Made by a program: the position numbers and the translations under genes
From: Vanilla planifolia
Lineage: Eukaryota > Streptophyta > Magnoliopsida > Asparagales > Orchidaceae
DNA length: 64,000 nt
Direction of reading: 5' to 3'
Assembly: GCA_023846275.1 (NCBI GenBank)
Contig: CM043871.1
Coordinates: 29,790,569-29,854,568, forward strand
Part shown: positions 35,701 through 46,642 of the stretch, piece by piece
Position numbering within the stretch: the first letter of the stretch is position 1
Layout of the letters: each line of letters begins with the position of its first letter
Notes under the pieces: generated by a model
Databases searched by the model: none
Told to the model about the DNA's origin: nothing
What the model saw: only the letters and a program-made list of their open reading frames with translations

Positions 35701-38700
35701 TTTAAAGTTTTATATATTTTATATATTTGGTGGAACTAAACAATAATTTTGAAGTGATTAAGGATAAATTTTAAGGTTAATAGATCCTTTTCATAGAAAA
35801 TTGGCTTTGAGTAGGGAAGTAGCTGTATTTTACATTACAAAGACACCGCAAAACAATATCCAACAAAAAATAATAGGGGAAAATATTCCATTGAAAACTC
35901 CATTATCTTAAGAAAAGAATGTTTTTTTGGCCATTGTAGGAAGTTGATCGCTCAAAAAATAATTGAAACACTTTACCATGTCGCTAAGAAAAATTTAGTA
36001 TTGATTATTTCCAATTACTCCAAAAGAAAACCTTGCAACTGTCATAATACTCTAAAGCGCTTCTTACCCAGCTCGTGGATCTCTGACAATTCTTTGAAGA
36101 CGCTTAACCGTTTCAATATTGTGGGCAAAGACATCAAGACCAGAATGTACTAATTTGTATACAGCTGCTAAATCGCCTTGAAAATCTGAAGTCAGACACT
36201 CAACCAGTATTTTCGGTTTAAGGGTCTGCATCAAAAGATAAATGTATCATAAGATGATTATGGATGCTTTGTCTTGTTAAATGGCACCACATGTAGCTAT
36301 TTTGACATGAGTAATAATAATCTTGCTCAAATAGAATTCCAATATAAGCAAACTAAAACTTTATTCATAAAAGGTCATTCAAACCTTCAAAGCCTTGACT
36401 GTTTGTGCAAAATGACCACTTCCACCATCAGGTAAGTCATCCCGGTCAACACTCGTTAACACAACATAATCAACACTGCATGATATAAACATCAATGTAA
36501 TAGGCAAATATTACAAAAACTTGAGATAACAGTTTGATATAAAAGTCAGCTTTTCTGTAAACATTTTCAGTAAAAAAAGATCTAACATTAAAAGTGTTTT
36601 TGAGTCACAATTTGTCATTTTGTGATTAACATTGTTTCCTGAAGTAAAAGGCAGCATTCTTTAATAGAACACACATATAATACTTGGCACTTTGCTTGAT
36701 ACGCACCTTAAAGACAAACAAAGACTTATTAATGAATGCTTGGAAAACCTTGAGGCTACTCTAAAAAAAGGTTTATTGACAAAGACTCGAGATGAGAACA
36801 ATCTCAAAGACAAATCATATTATTTTTGTATCAAAGCCATTTCGATTTTACACCAATGGTAGGAGGTAAAAAGAAAGGAGTTGAAGAGTAAACCTTTGAA
36901 AGGAAACCAAGAGGAGGCTTTACTAGAAGTGACTACATTGATTACTTTAACATCAAACCTGAAGACATAGGTAGTTTTATTAACACAAAAAAAATGTAAG
37001 TGTTAATACAAATGATACTAAAATGTCAATCTCTTTCAACAACGGATCCAAAAGATAATCCGTCAAAAGAAGATACTCTTAATTAGAGGTATTCTAGATT
37101 AAGCAGTACTCCCAAAATAATGGAAGACAAAGATGAGAATGACATCAATCTCGTTTTTTCAATGCACGGGAATCGACAACGTCCTTTCAAGGTAGGTGTT
37201 ACCCTGGATTTACCAATTTATGATGGTATAGTTGATGTAACGAAATTAGATACTTGATTGGAACAGCTGAAGACTTATTTTTTTCCTGTATAATTACTTC
37301 TCGTCTAACAAAGTAGTGTATACTCGACTTAAAATGGCGATCATGCATTAACTTAATGAAATGCTCATCTCAAAAATGACAGTTACAGAAGTAACCTAGA
37401 GCCAATTTAAACAATTAATACAAGAACAATTTTATCCCATGGGTTACATAGAAAAAAGATGAAAAAAGTGACAGTCTACGATACCGACAAGGACAAACAA
37501 TTCAAGAATATACCACAGAATTTTGACAACAAGCCATGAGTTTGGGAATACCTATTGAATACGTACAAACATTGTCAAAATACATTGCAGGTCTGTATTA
37601 TCCTACTGTTACCAAACTATCCCTTTTTCATATTCAGTTTTTTATGCAAGCCAGTACATTTGCTATAGCTATTGAAAAAAAGAATGGATGCAAAGAAACA
37701 AAACTTGAATAACAAAGTAACAAGAGGTCTGAGTATAAATTCGAAAACTAACAGTAAAGGAAAAAGCATACTCTAACAAAATTTAATGTGGTTACAACAA
37801 ACAAAAGCCAAAAGTACTGTAATTACTGCAAAAACATAGGACACGTATAAGAAAAATGATGGAAATTGCACTTATTTTTTTCCAGAAAAAATCAAGAAGA
37901 AAGTACTTATTATAGTGAAGATTGAAAAGATACTACAAACTCCTTCACAAATAGATGAAACTCTATCTCATATGATGACTCCAAATGAGATATCGCATAA
38001 AACAAAATAAAAAGAACTCTTCACTATCCAACTACAAGTGAAGAAAGAACTTGTCAGTGCTATTGTTAACACTAGAAGCAAAAAAAAATTAATATCCAAC
38101 AATCTTGTGGAAAGGCTATAATTGGAAACGACACCGTATCGAATACCCTATTCTTTAAGATAGATCCATAATGACTATGAGATAAGAGTTCAAAAACAAT
38201 GCAAGATAAAGTTTGTTATCACCAAAAACTAAATCGATGAGATTATCTATAAAGTAGCACCTTTAGACGTTTATTAGATTATATTAGAAAATCTCTACTT
38301 ATGAGATCAAGATGCCTTCTACTACTAACGAACACAACAATATCAGTTCACAAAGAATGAACAACATTTTCCTCTACAACAAGACAAAAAAGCAGTGACA
38401 AAAGGCATTGTCGGTATTGAATAATTGGGGAGGTTAGCAAATACTTTCCAAAAATATAGGTTGCTAACAAAATTCAAAAAATCATTTGATGAGATAGATG
38501 AAAGTCATCCTCTCGAAGAAGACAACTAAACATCAGTTCAACAAAGAAGATTCAATGGGCACAAATCTCAAAAAATAAGGGGCATATGATTAGTTGCTCA
38601 AAACCCAAAAAAAAACCCACCACAAATTCGAGCAACGTGCGTTGAAGGCATGCCCCTGACTTCAAGCAACATGCACCGAAAACAGGCTCCCCATTCCTAG

Positions 38701-41700
38701 CACCATACACCCAAAGCAAGCACCTGACTTCGGGTGCTACAAAGCATGCGCAGGAGCACGCGTTTGCCATCGGGTGCCATGCGCTGATTTTTGCGCAAAT
38801 AGTTTTGCGCCAGGCAAGTGCAGAGCACGTGACCAAGTAGACAGAGCTGGACACACAGACGCACGCAGCTGGATGAGCAAGCGTGCGCAGTTGGGCGTGC
38901 CAAAGACACGCATGGTAGGGTATCCGTGCGCACAAACAACGGGTCAATCAGTTTGAAATTTCACAATTCGGCCAAGGGCAATTTCATCTTTCTGTAATTT
39001 AAATATGTATTAAAATATTGTATTTAAACCTTATATAAAAGAGTAAAAATATTGAGTGAAGGCAGAACTTTAGGAGAGTTTTCGAAGAGAACTTTTGAGA
39101 GGAATTTTCAGAAGAACTTTCAGATGAGAGTTTTTTAAGAACTTTCTGAAAAGAATTTTCAAAAAGAGAAGGACTAGAGAATAGTCTAGAAAAGAATTCA
39201 GAGTGAATTTAAAAATTATTAAGAGAACTCTTAGAAATTTTCTGGAAGGAGTTCTGAGAATTAGAATTTATTGTAAAAGTCAGAAATCCTTTGAAGAAAA
39301 TCTTTTTAAGAAAATTATCATTTTTGTAGCAAAAAGTATCATCATTCTCTTTCCTTTGCTCCTAGCCATTACACGCTTCTACTTCCGTTACGACTATTTT
39401 GAAAAAAGGCCTGCTAACAAGAACTCGTCTCAAATAGATCAGGGTATTAGGATGAAATTGAGTGGGTATACTTGAGAAAAAGGGACAAAGGACCATAGGG
39501 TTAAAAATTGGTTCACCTAGAGTAACTCTATTTGTGAAAAAACTTTGAGGGAGTATCAACATGTAATTCAAATATGTAAAACATATGTAGTTATATGCTT
39601 GATTAACTAAGCAAAGGGTACTCATTTGAATTCATCTATGTAAAATGGATTTGCAAGACCAAAATGGCATGACAAATGCAGAGAATCTTGCATACCATGA
39701 GATGTAGGCAGGAGTTGTTATTTCATATTGCAAAATGCACATAAAGAATTCAAATAGCTGATTCCATATAGTGGAAGGTTTGCTGTCCTTGTTGTCCGCT
39801 CTAATATATTGCAATCATATTAATAAGCCTATTTTGCTAAGTGTACTGCAGTAAATTTATAAAATAAATCCATATATGTAGTAATTTATAATTACTGATA
39901 ATCAATTGATTCATCAAGAGCAAATGAATGTCAAATAGTAAAATATCTACCCCCAACTTGCAATTGCTGCAGCAGTATTCTCAGGTTCCATAGTATCTGG
40001 TGGTGCAGGATTTCTACTTGTTTTGACAGCACAAAATCTACAACCACGAGTACAAGTATCCCCTAGAAGCATGATAGTTGCTGTTGCAATGCCATCTCCT
40101 TCTCCTCCTGCCCCTCCTCCACCATTCCAACACTACAAGAGAAAATAATATTAATCGCCAAGTAAATCTTGCAAATAGCATCACTTTCTTTTGCACTATG
40201 AACTTCCAAGGCACAAAAGACCATGTGTGCGTTTGTTTTATGTAATATGTGTATATGTATATATATATATATACACACAAATTAGATATACATAAGAAAA
40301 CAAAGAAAATGACTCATGCAACAATACTTTTGAAAGATTTTGAAGATTTTAATTGCACTGAAGTTCTCTAAAATATCATTTGAAATTAATACTCTCAAAA
40401 TTAATGAATTGATGGAATAAAAATAGCAGAAACGTGGTCTCACAAACCAACAATGAAAAGCTTTGAACAAGTACAAATTGCTTTAAAAGGGTACATGTTT
40501 TCATAGCTATGAGCATTATAGATACTTCAATTATCTGAAAATCAGTAGATAAAGTCACATTTCATTTATCAAACAAACTAATGAAAAATTAAGAGTATTA
40601 ATTAATGAACATAATAGCAAATAAACAAAGTCGTGAAAGGGAGAAGTTAAGCCCATCAATTCAATGAAGCACCATATACCTTATAGTAAAAAAAAAAGAT
40701 CATCAAGTAAAAGAACTACAACAAGAAAATGCTCGTTATATCTTCAAATTTATCATAACTAGGGATGCAAAGAAAAAAGACTAGATTCTAATAGACTTGT
40801 CCAGTTTGACCAGTCCTACAAGAGTATGATTTATCTGCTACTTTGGACACTAACATTATATTCATAGGTGGTAATCACCAAAGGAAGAAGGACCATGACT
40901 TTAAGGTGATTAGTGATGGATTCCAAGAAGAATATCAGCAACGCCCATTCCAATCAAAACAAGGGCAGCTTTCATATTATATAGGCTCTTCAAGAAAAGA
41001 TGTCCCATTGAAGGAAGAAGAATGGTGATGTGGATTTGTATTTGGAGAATAACTTGAAAAGATAAGAAACTTCTATTCCTTTATTGGAATCAATTTGGTT
41101 TTAGTTTAGTCATTAGTACATTATTTGAGAAGGAAGGATGGCTCAAATAGAGTTAGATACAGATTAGAAGGCAGTCTTAGATATAATCAAAGAAAAATTA
41201 TTAAGAAAAAGATCTACAATGAAAAAGCACTTGTTGAATCTTCAAATTTATCATAACTAGGAAGACAATGAAAAAAAAGGCCATCTAATAGTGGGCTTGT
41301 TCAATTTAACCAATCTTACAAGAACACAATCCATCTACTACTTTGTACGTAGGCAACGCAGTGAATGATAGTAACCAAAAGTGAAAGGACCACAAGCTCA
41401 AGGCAATTCATGATGGATCCAAAAAAGGATATCAACAAATGCCCATTCAAATGGAAACAAGGTCAGTGTTCCGATTATGTGACCTTTGCAAGACAAGATT
41501 TTCAATTGAAGAAAGAAGAATGGTGGCATGGATTTTTTTTTCTTGGACAATAATTAGAAAAGATAGAAACTTCTATTCCTTTGCTAGAATAAATTTGGTT
41601 TTAGCTAATTCATTAATACATTATCCTATAAGTACTTAAAGAGCATCTTAGGGTTTAAATTGCAATAATTGCATCACATCTGTACCAATGACATTTCTAG

Positions 41701-44700
41701 TTAGTCTAAGTATAAATTCACATGGCAATCAATATATCTTGTACTTGGTCACATATATGTCTAAGAAAACCTGATTTCAACACCTAAAATCAATGTTTAT
41801 AAACTACAACCTTTACCTTGTAAATAAAGGACTTGTGATTTGCTCTAAAGCATAGCTTCACCAGGTTGTTGTTTGACATTGGTTGGTCATTAAAGTTCAT
41901 TTTTGACATATCATGTCCTGGATTTCTTTCAACGTCACCATTTAGTCACTGGCTCTTTCTATTGACACGTTAAGCAAATATTTTTCAAGCAACTTGGCAT
42001 TTGTATTCTTACTCTGACTTTGTATCAAGATGTTTCCCCATGTCATACTTGTACTTCACTACAACTTATGGATTTTTAAGACATACATCATCTTAGAGTT
42101 CAAGATTTTGAATTGATCTCCTCATTTGAGAATTGCCTCTACACCTTATCTATATAGAAAGAAAGGATGAGAATATGAATAAAAACATCTAAAGAAGGAA
42201 AATCAAAAAGGAAAAACTGAAATCTACATCAGCATCAAAGAGGATAAGCATGCTAATATCACTTCCATTGCAATAAAAAATCTTTCACTATGGTTACCTA
42301 AAGGACACAATTGAAAAAGGGTGAGAATATGAATAAAACCATCCAAAGGAGAATCAAAAAGGAAAAAATGAAATCTACATTAGCACAAAGAGGATAAGTA
42401 TACTAATATCACTTCCATTGCAATAAAAATCTTTCAATAAGGTTATCTGAAGGCCACAACTAAGAGTGTGAGTTGATATCTTCAATGTTTTGTAAACTAT
42501 TTTGAGACTAAATAAAATTAAGCTAATAATAATGAAGCCTACACATGACACATAGATATGACATAATGAACAAAAACTTTGTAAAGAAACATGAAGAAGT
42601 ACTAGGTAATTATCATATTTATCAGAAGAGTTACCACTGGACAAATTTTATTCAATTTGAGGCATTTCAAAAATTAAATGACAACATTTACAACAAGTAT
42701 ACAACTTTTAAATTTACAAACACCTAAGAAAAATGATATAATGTTGCATAAGGAGTAAAGAAACAACAATTGTGTTTCTCAATGAACTACAATGAGAAGA
42801 TGAAATATGTGAAGAAATTTCATTATAATCAAATTTGTAGGATCCTTGAAAAGGAGAAATGGTTTGACGCAAAAAGGGTACGAACTCTAGCACAAGCCCA
42901 TGCAACAAGTGGCTGACTAAACCTAAGTGAAAGGAGTGGCAGCAAAATGGCAAGAGGGACAACAAAGGAGGCAATAATTTTAGGCTTATTAATGTGGGCT
43001 TAGATAGGTAAAAGATAAACTAAGTGCAACAAAACATGAATATAATAAGAAAAACTCAAAATAGCTGAAATAAGAAACTAAACCCAGATAAATATGCTAA
43101 GTCACTGTAGGATGAACGCAACCTGATTTGCAATAGTTTCAAGATGGTTGGAATAACAGGGTAAATATATAAAGGTTGAATTTTGAGCCTTCACAGCATG
43201 ACATTTTGGGAGATTGAATGCAGCAGAAAAACAATGTACAAATAAGATGAAATCTAAAAAAAAGTTGAAGATAATTGTCCAAGTATGGAGACTATAAACT
43301 TTAATAATTCTTTGAATCAATTTCATAGTCCAAATAATTTTTAAACCGCATAGCAATTTTCAAATTCAAAATTTCACTTTTAGTTAATGCAATAGATGAA
43401 AATAAATTATTTTGACTAATCCATTCAATTTTTAATTGTACTCTAAATTAAGTTGCTGTAAACTTAACAAAAAGAATATCTACAAAGTTTCAATTTAATT
43501 GAATCTCAATTGAGTGAGTTACAAATTTCAAAACATAGAACACTCAAATCTGTTTCAGATTGGACTAGTTTCTGCTTGCAGCAATTAAACTATTATTTTC
43601 TTTACAAACCAAACAAAGCTTTGAGCTACAAACTCGTGGCAAACATTTTAATGATAAAATTTGGAAAGTTCCATTACATTTGAAGCACTTTTTGATATGC
43701 TCTTACACTCAAATATAGCAAACAAAAGGCTCTGAAATGAAAATTGCAACCTAATCTTCAAACATAGAACAAAGGTTTACATCCTAGAATTTTGAGAACA
43801 TTAAACTTTTAGAAAACATCATCTAACATACTCCAGCAAAGTTTCATGAAGTTCTAAGGAGGTTTGATATTATTTTACAATAGATTTCAGAGAAAAAAAT
43901 TCTGTAACTTTCCAAACAGGTTTTGTTCAAAAGCCATTTTACCAAATTTGGTTAATCCATCTACTCTAAACTAAGGGTACTACTCCATAAGGTCCCGATA
44001 AACATCAAAAAAACTTGTGATTTATTTGGATAAGCCCCAAAGTATCGCAAGGATATAAACACACATACAACATGAAAAGTAAAAAAATAACATAAATTCT
44101 AAATATATCCAATAACACGTGTGACGACTGAAGATGTTAGCAGAAGAGGGAATGTTGTTCCATGCCCTGGTGGAGACAGAGGAACACAAGCGACATCCTT
44201 TGGAGACGAAGGAAGCATGCTCTCTAGAAAAAGAAGCATCATAAATAAGTTAGTGGTGCAATATCAATTAGCTTTACAAAGTATCTCAACAGTCTCAGGA
44301 AGAGAAAAATGTGTATCATGCTTCACACATCAATTAGCTCTAATCACATAAATGGGACAAACTCTTTTTTTTTTTCTTTTAAAACATAAAATGTTAAAGA
44401 ATAAGTGTGCAATTCCACCTCAAAATGTTCGGTCTCATCCATGAAATATCTATAACCATTTTTTATTCAAAAATGCCATGCTGCATGTCTAACACAATAT
44501 CCTCCATTTTTGTGTCATGTTTCTAACAATGGCTTGATGAGGTTTATGGTTGTGTCGATGCTTCCTTGGCTGGCATTTATTTATTTTTCGTGAATGTAAT
44601 GTTTGTCATGGTTGAACTGTTTTATTGCGTACAACAGTTAATATGGCTAACAAAGGTTCGTTTTCATTTCTTTTAAAAGTGCAATGGCCTCTACATTTAT

Positions 44701-45602
44701 AAACATTCTTTCATTATCAAACCATTTAATCCAATCACTTCTAATATTTTTTTGACTAAAATATCTCACATGCACGTTGTCTTATACAAGCTTTAATAGT
44801 GAAATCCTTGATCCATTCACCAAAACATACTAGCATTCCCATTCCATCAACCAGTTGATTCAGTCCTCAATGCTATAAGTGGCTAAGCATCTAATTTTAC
44901 TGCTCATTTTTTTATCTTTTCAATTAGGTTCTGCGTCCGGCTGAGCTTGATAAACAACAAATTTACAAACCAACTCCTCCAACCTTCCGTCCAATTAGGT
45001 TCATATATGGAAAGTAAACCATCAAGTAGGTTATCTCTCTGAAGTTTCAATACAAATTAAAAACTCCATAATTTTGTATAATTTCAGAGAAGATTAGATA
45101 TCATACAGAACGATTTTAATAACGTATGGAAGCTAAGGGACGACATCGTACCAACACTTACCTCTCCGATATTAGGACACTGGGCCTCCACGCAGACCGT
45201 ATTCAGCTTCAACCTGGAAAGCGAATCCTGCAGCCTGGCGAACTTCTCCCCCTGTGGCGCCCTCTGCCGGAGCCATTCCGGCTTCTTTACGCTTGGATCC
45301 CTGCCCGTGTGGAGACCCATTCCCCCAGGGTAAGCACCCGTCTTTCCCGAAGACACCGCCGGGGACACGAAAAGGTCTGACTCCGGAGGGTAGGAGATCG
45401 AGTCTGACGTCCTGGATGATTCCACGGCATGACATCGGATCACAAGAGTTGGCTTGTAGGAAATCGGACATGACTGGCGATACGAAATTGGAATCGGTGA
45501 GAAGCGCGGGGTAGCAAGCGACTTCGTCTGCATTTTTTTAATTGAAGGGAAACGTTCCACGAGAGGCCTATGCGGTAGGAGAGGTACTCGAGAGCACACC
45601 AT
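29798..45602 (-). CDS. LIP1P: Lipoyl synthase, chloroplastic
   Basis: Seven exons on the minus strand: 45162-45602, 39951-40132, 36385-36475, 36068-36225, 30464-30635, 30271-30381, 29798-29881. All junctions are GT-AG and join in frame to 412 aa. It is a radical-SAM enzyme that inserts two sulfurs into octanoyl groups to make lipoate, here for plastid pyruvate dehydrogenase. Residues 1 to about 60 look like a plastid transit peptide. Both clusters are intact: Cys137-Cys142-Cys148 (auxiliary) and Cys174-Cys178-Cys181 ([11 protein letters not shown] cluster); the RSSY motif (387-390) is near the end. The plastid assignment rests on AYPGGM and [11 protein letters not shown] glycine-rich stretch at residues 151-161 is longer than in the Arabidopsis protein. 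Introns 1, 2 and 4 are 5.0, 3.5 and 5.4 kb and filled with transposon remains. Confidence 0.95.
31447..32047 (-). repeat. Copia LTR, 3' on the element's strand
   Basis: About 600 bp, colinear with 34173-34822 from TGAACTATAAG to CTTAACCA. The two LTRs differ at many positions, so the insertion is old. Confidence 0.75.
34173..34822 (-). repeat. Copia LTR, 5' on the element's strand
   Basis: Partner of 31447-32047, with the blocks 'AACAAAAACAAATACAATAGAAGT', 'ATAAAAATCTCTTGAAAT' and 'GTGAACCAAG' in the same order. Confidence 0.75.
34823..36067. other. LIP1P intron 4, remaining part
   Basis: AT-rich intronic sequence with no coding signal. Several 'GATGGTCCAATY' / 'GATGATCCAATC' motifs recur between 34910 and 35060, possibly a short degenerate tandem array. 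Nothing else is recognised. Confidence 0.4.
36880..38420 (+). pseudogene. Ty3/gypsy gag-protease remnant in LIP1P intron 2
   Basis: Opposite strand to LIP1P. The gag pieces are '[14 protein letters not shown]' (about 37210), [17 protein letters not shown] (about 37405) and [20 protein letters not shown] (about 37533). [10 protein letters not shown] then starts a CCHC zinc knuckle (about 37820). A retropepsin-like domain follows with [18 protein letters not shown] (about 38045) and [17 protein letters not shown] (about 38250). The protease triad DTGS has become NTRS, so the catalytic Asp is lost. No RT or integrase follows. Confidence 0.75.
38550..39600 (+). repeat. Probable gypsy LTR with GC-rich core
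   Basis: After the gag-protease frame ends, a GC-rich block (38620-38950) of GCGC/CACG-rich sequence is followed by a TATA-like TTATATAAAAGAG (about 39031-39043) and a run of repeated 'AGAACTTTC/AGAGTTTT' units, like a U3-R-U5 layout. There is no second copy in the window, so the LTR call is by position and architecture. It sits inside LIP1P intron 2. Confidence 0.5.
40720..41640. repeat. Diverged direct repeat pair in LIP1P intron 1
   Basis: Two units of about 420 bp, roughly 40720-41130 and 41210-41640, share 'TCTTCAAATTTATCATAACTAGG', 'GATGGATYCMAARAAGRATATCARCAA', 'GAAGAAGAATGGTG' and 'AACTTCTATTCCTTT'. The pieces that look like open frames (41365-41553) exist only because of this repeat. 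Unknown family, possibly a decayed retrotransposon. Confidence 0.7.
42169..42476. repeat. 154-bp tandem repeat, two copies
   Basis: GAGAATATGAATAAAA starts at 42169 and again at 42323. The copies share 'AATCAAAAAGGAAAAA', 'GAAATCTACAT', 'AGCACAAAGAGGATAAG'-like and 'TAATATCACTTCCATTGCAATAAAA' blocks with few differences. In LIP1P intron 1. Confidence 0.8.
42480..45161. other. LIP1P intron 1, remaining part
   Basis: AT-rich intron sequence. A slightly more complex patch at 44115-44350 can be translated (plus strand) for 76 residues but matches nothing I know and has no splice context, so I do not call it a gene. Confidence 0.4.
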
Positions 45603-46642
45603 TGCCTACACCGTAAAATTTATTGATTTATTTATAAAAATATTTTATAAAGAAAAAAGTAATTTGTGCATAAATGTTATGCATTTGTCAGTTTTAGACT
45701 TGCATCAGTTTATTTTTATTTATTTACTCAAAATAGGTAAAATAATATAGTTCATGCATAATTTAATAATTTTATTTAAAAATATATTACAGTAATGTTA
45801 TAAAAAATGCATAAAATATTAATGATTTCAAAATTTAAACATTAAAAATGCTAACATTAGAATAACTTACAATAAATATTTCTCATATATTTAACTATAC
45901 TCTTTGATATGAAATTATTAATTCAGTATAAATATATGACATTTTAATAATAAGCAAGATTATCAATCTCTAATTTCAAAATTAACAACAGAAATCGACA
46001 ATTAATTATATTGCTTAAAATACTGCACATGTCAAGAATGTGCATCGAACAATAAAAGTGAGTTTCCATAATTATTGTATAAATATTATTAGATGGATTA
46101 ATTAAAAATAAAAATAATTTTATTTAATATTATTTAAATATATATATATTTAATGAAATACTATTTATTTTTACTCTCATTTTTTATTACAGAATGATTT
46201 TTAAAATGTGATCAATTAAATATTTGATTACAATTTAAAAAATAATTTTAAGTGTAAAAAGTTCTTACACGTAGACATCAAAAGAAGCATATACAACTAA
46301 GACGAAGACAAATACAACTGTTGGATGGTATCCATACAATAATATTCATCAAACAACCTAATAAAAGATATTTTGGCCAATATTACATTTTTCTGATGCT
46401 TCACGGAAGAGCAGCAACAAAACTAAGCTCCCCAGAAGAACATCAGATATCAACTCCAAACAGCTTATAACACAAGTATAGCTCGAATCTCTCACCTTTC
46501 TGTGCTTACCATCTACGTACCAGAAACAGGAATTGGTCATCCAAAAAGGATTTCCATTCACAAACAAAGGTGGAGAGAATGGTTTCGCCATGAAGAAGCT
46601 CTTCCATGGCCTGTTTCAGTCAACTAGAACTCAACAAATGAA
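45603..46642. other. LIP1P to PAT1 intergenic spacer
   Basis: About 1 kb between two genes on the same strand. The part next to 46643 (about 46270-46642) is less AT-rich and is probably the PAT1 3' UTR. The rest should hold the LIP1P promoter. No clear motif. Confidence 0.45.

Noticed and set aside
38552-38956. 131-codon cysteine-rich minus-strand frame in the GC-rich block
   Set aside because: Lies in the probable LTR; composition is that of CG-rich repeats, with no domain and no splice context.
40040-40280. Frames with IYIYIHI sequence
   Set aside because: They overlap LIP1P exon 2 in the wrong frame and a TATA/CACA simple repeat.
44121-44351. 76-codon plus-strand frame in LIP1P intron 1
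   Set aside because: No known family, no splice signals, inside the intron of a minus-strand gene.
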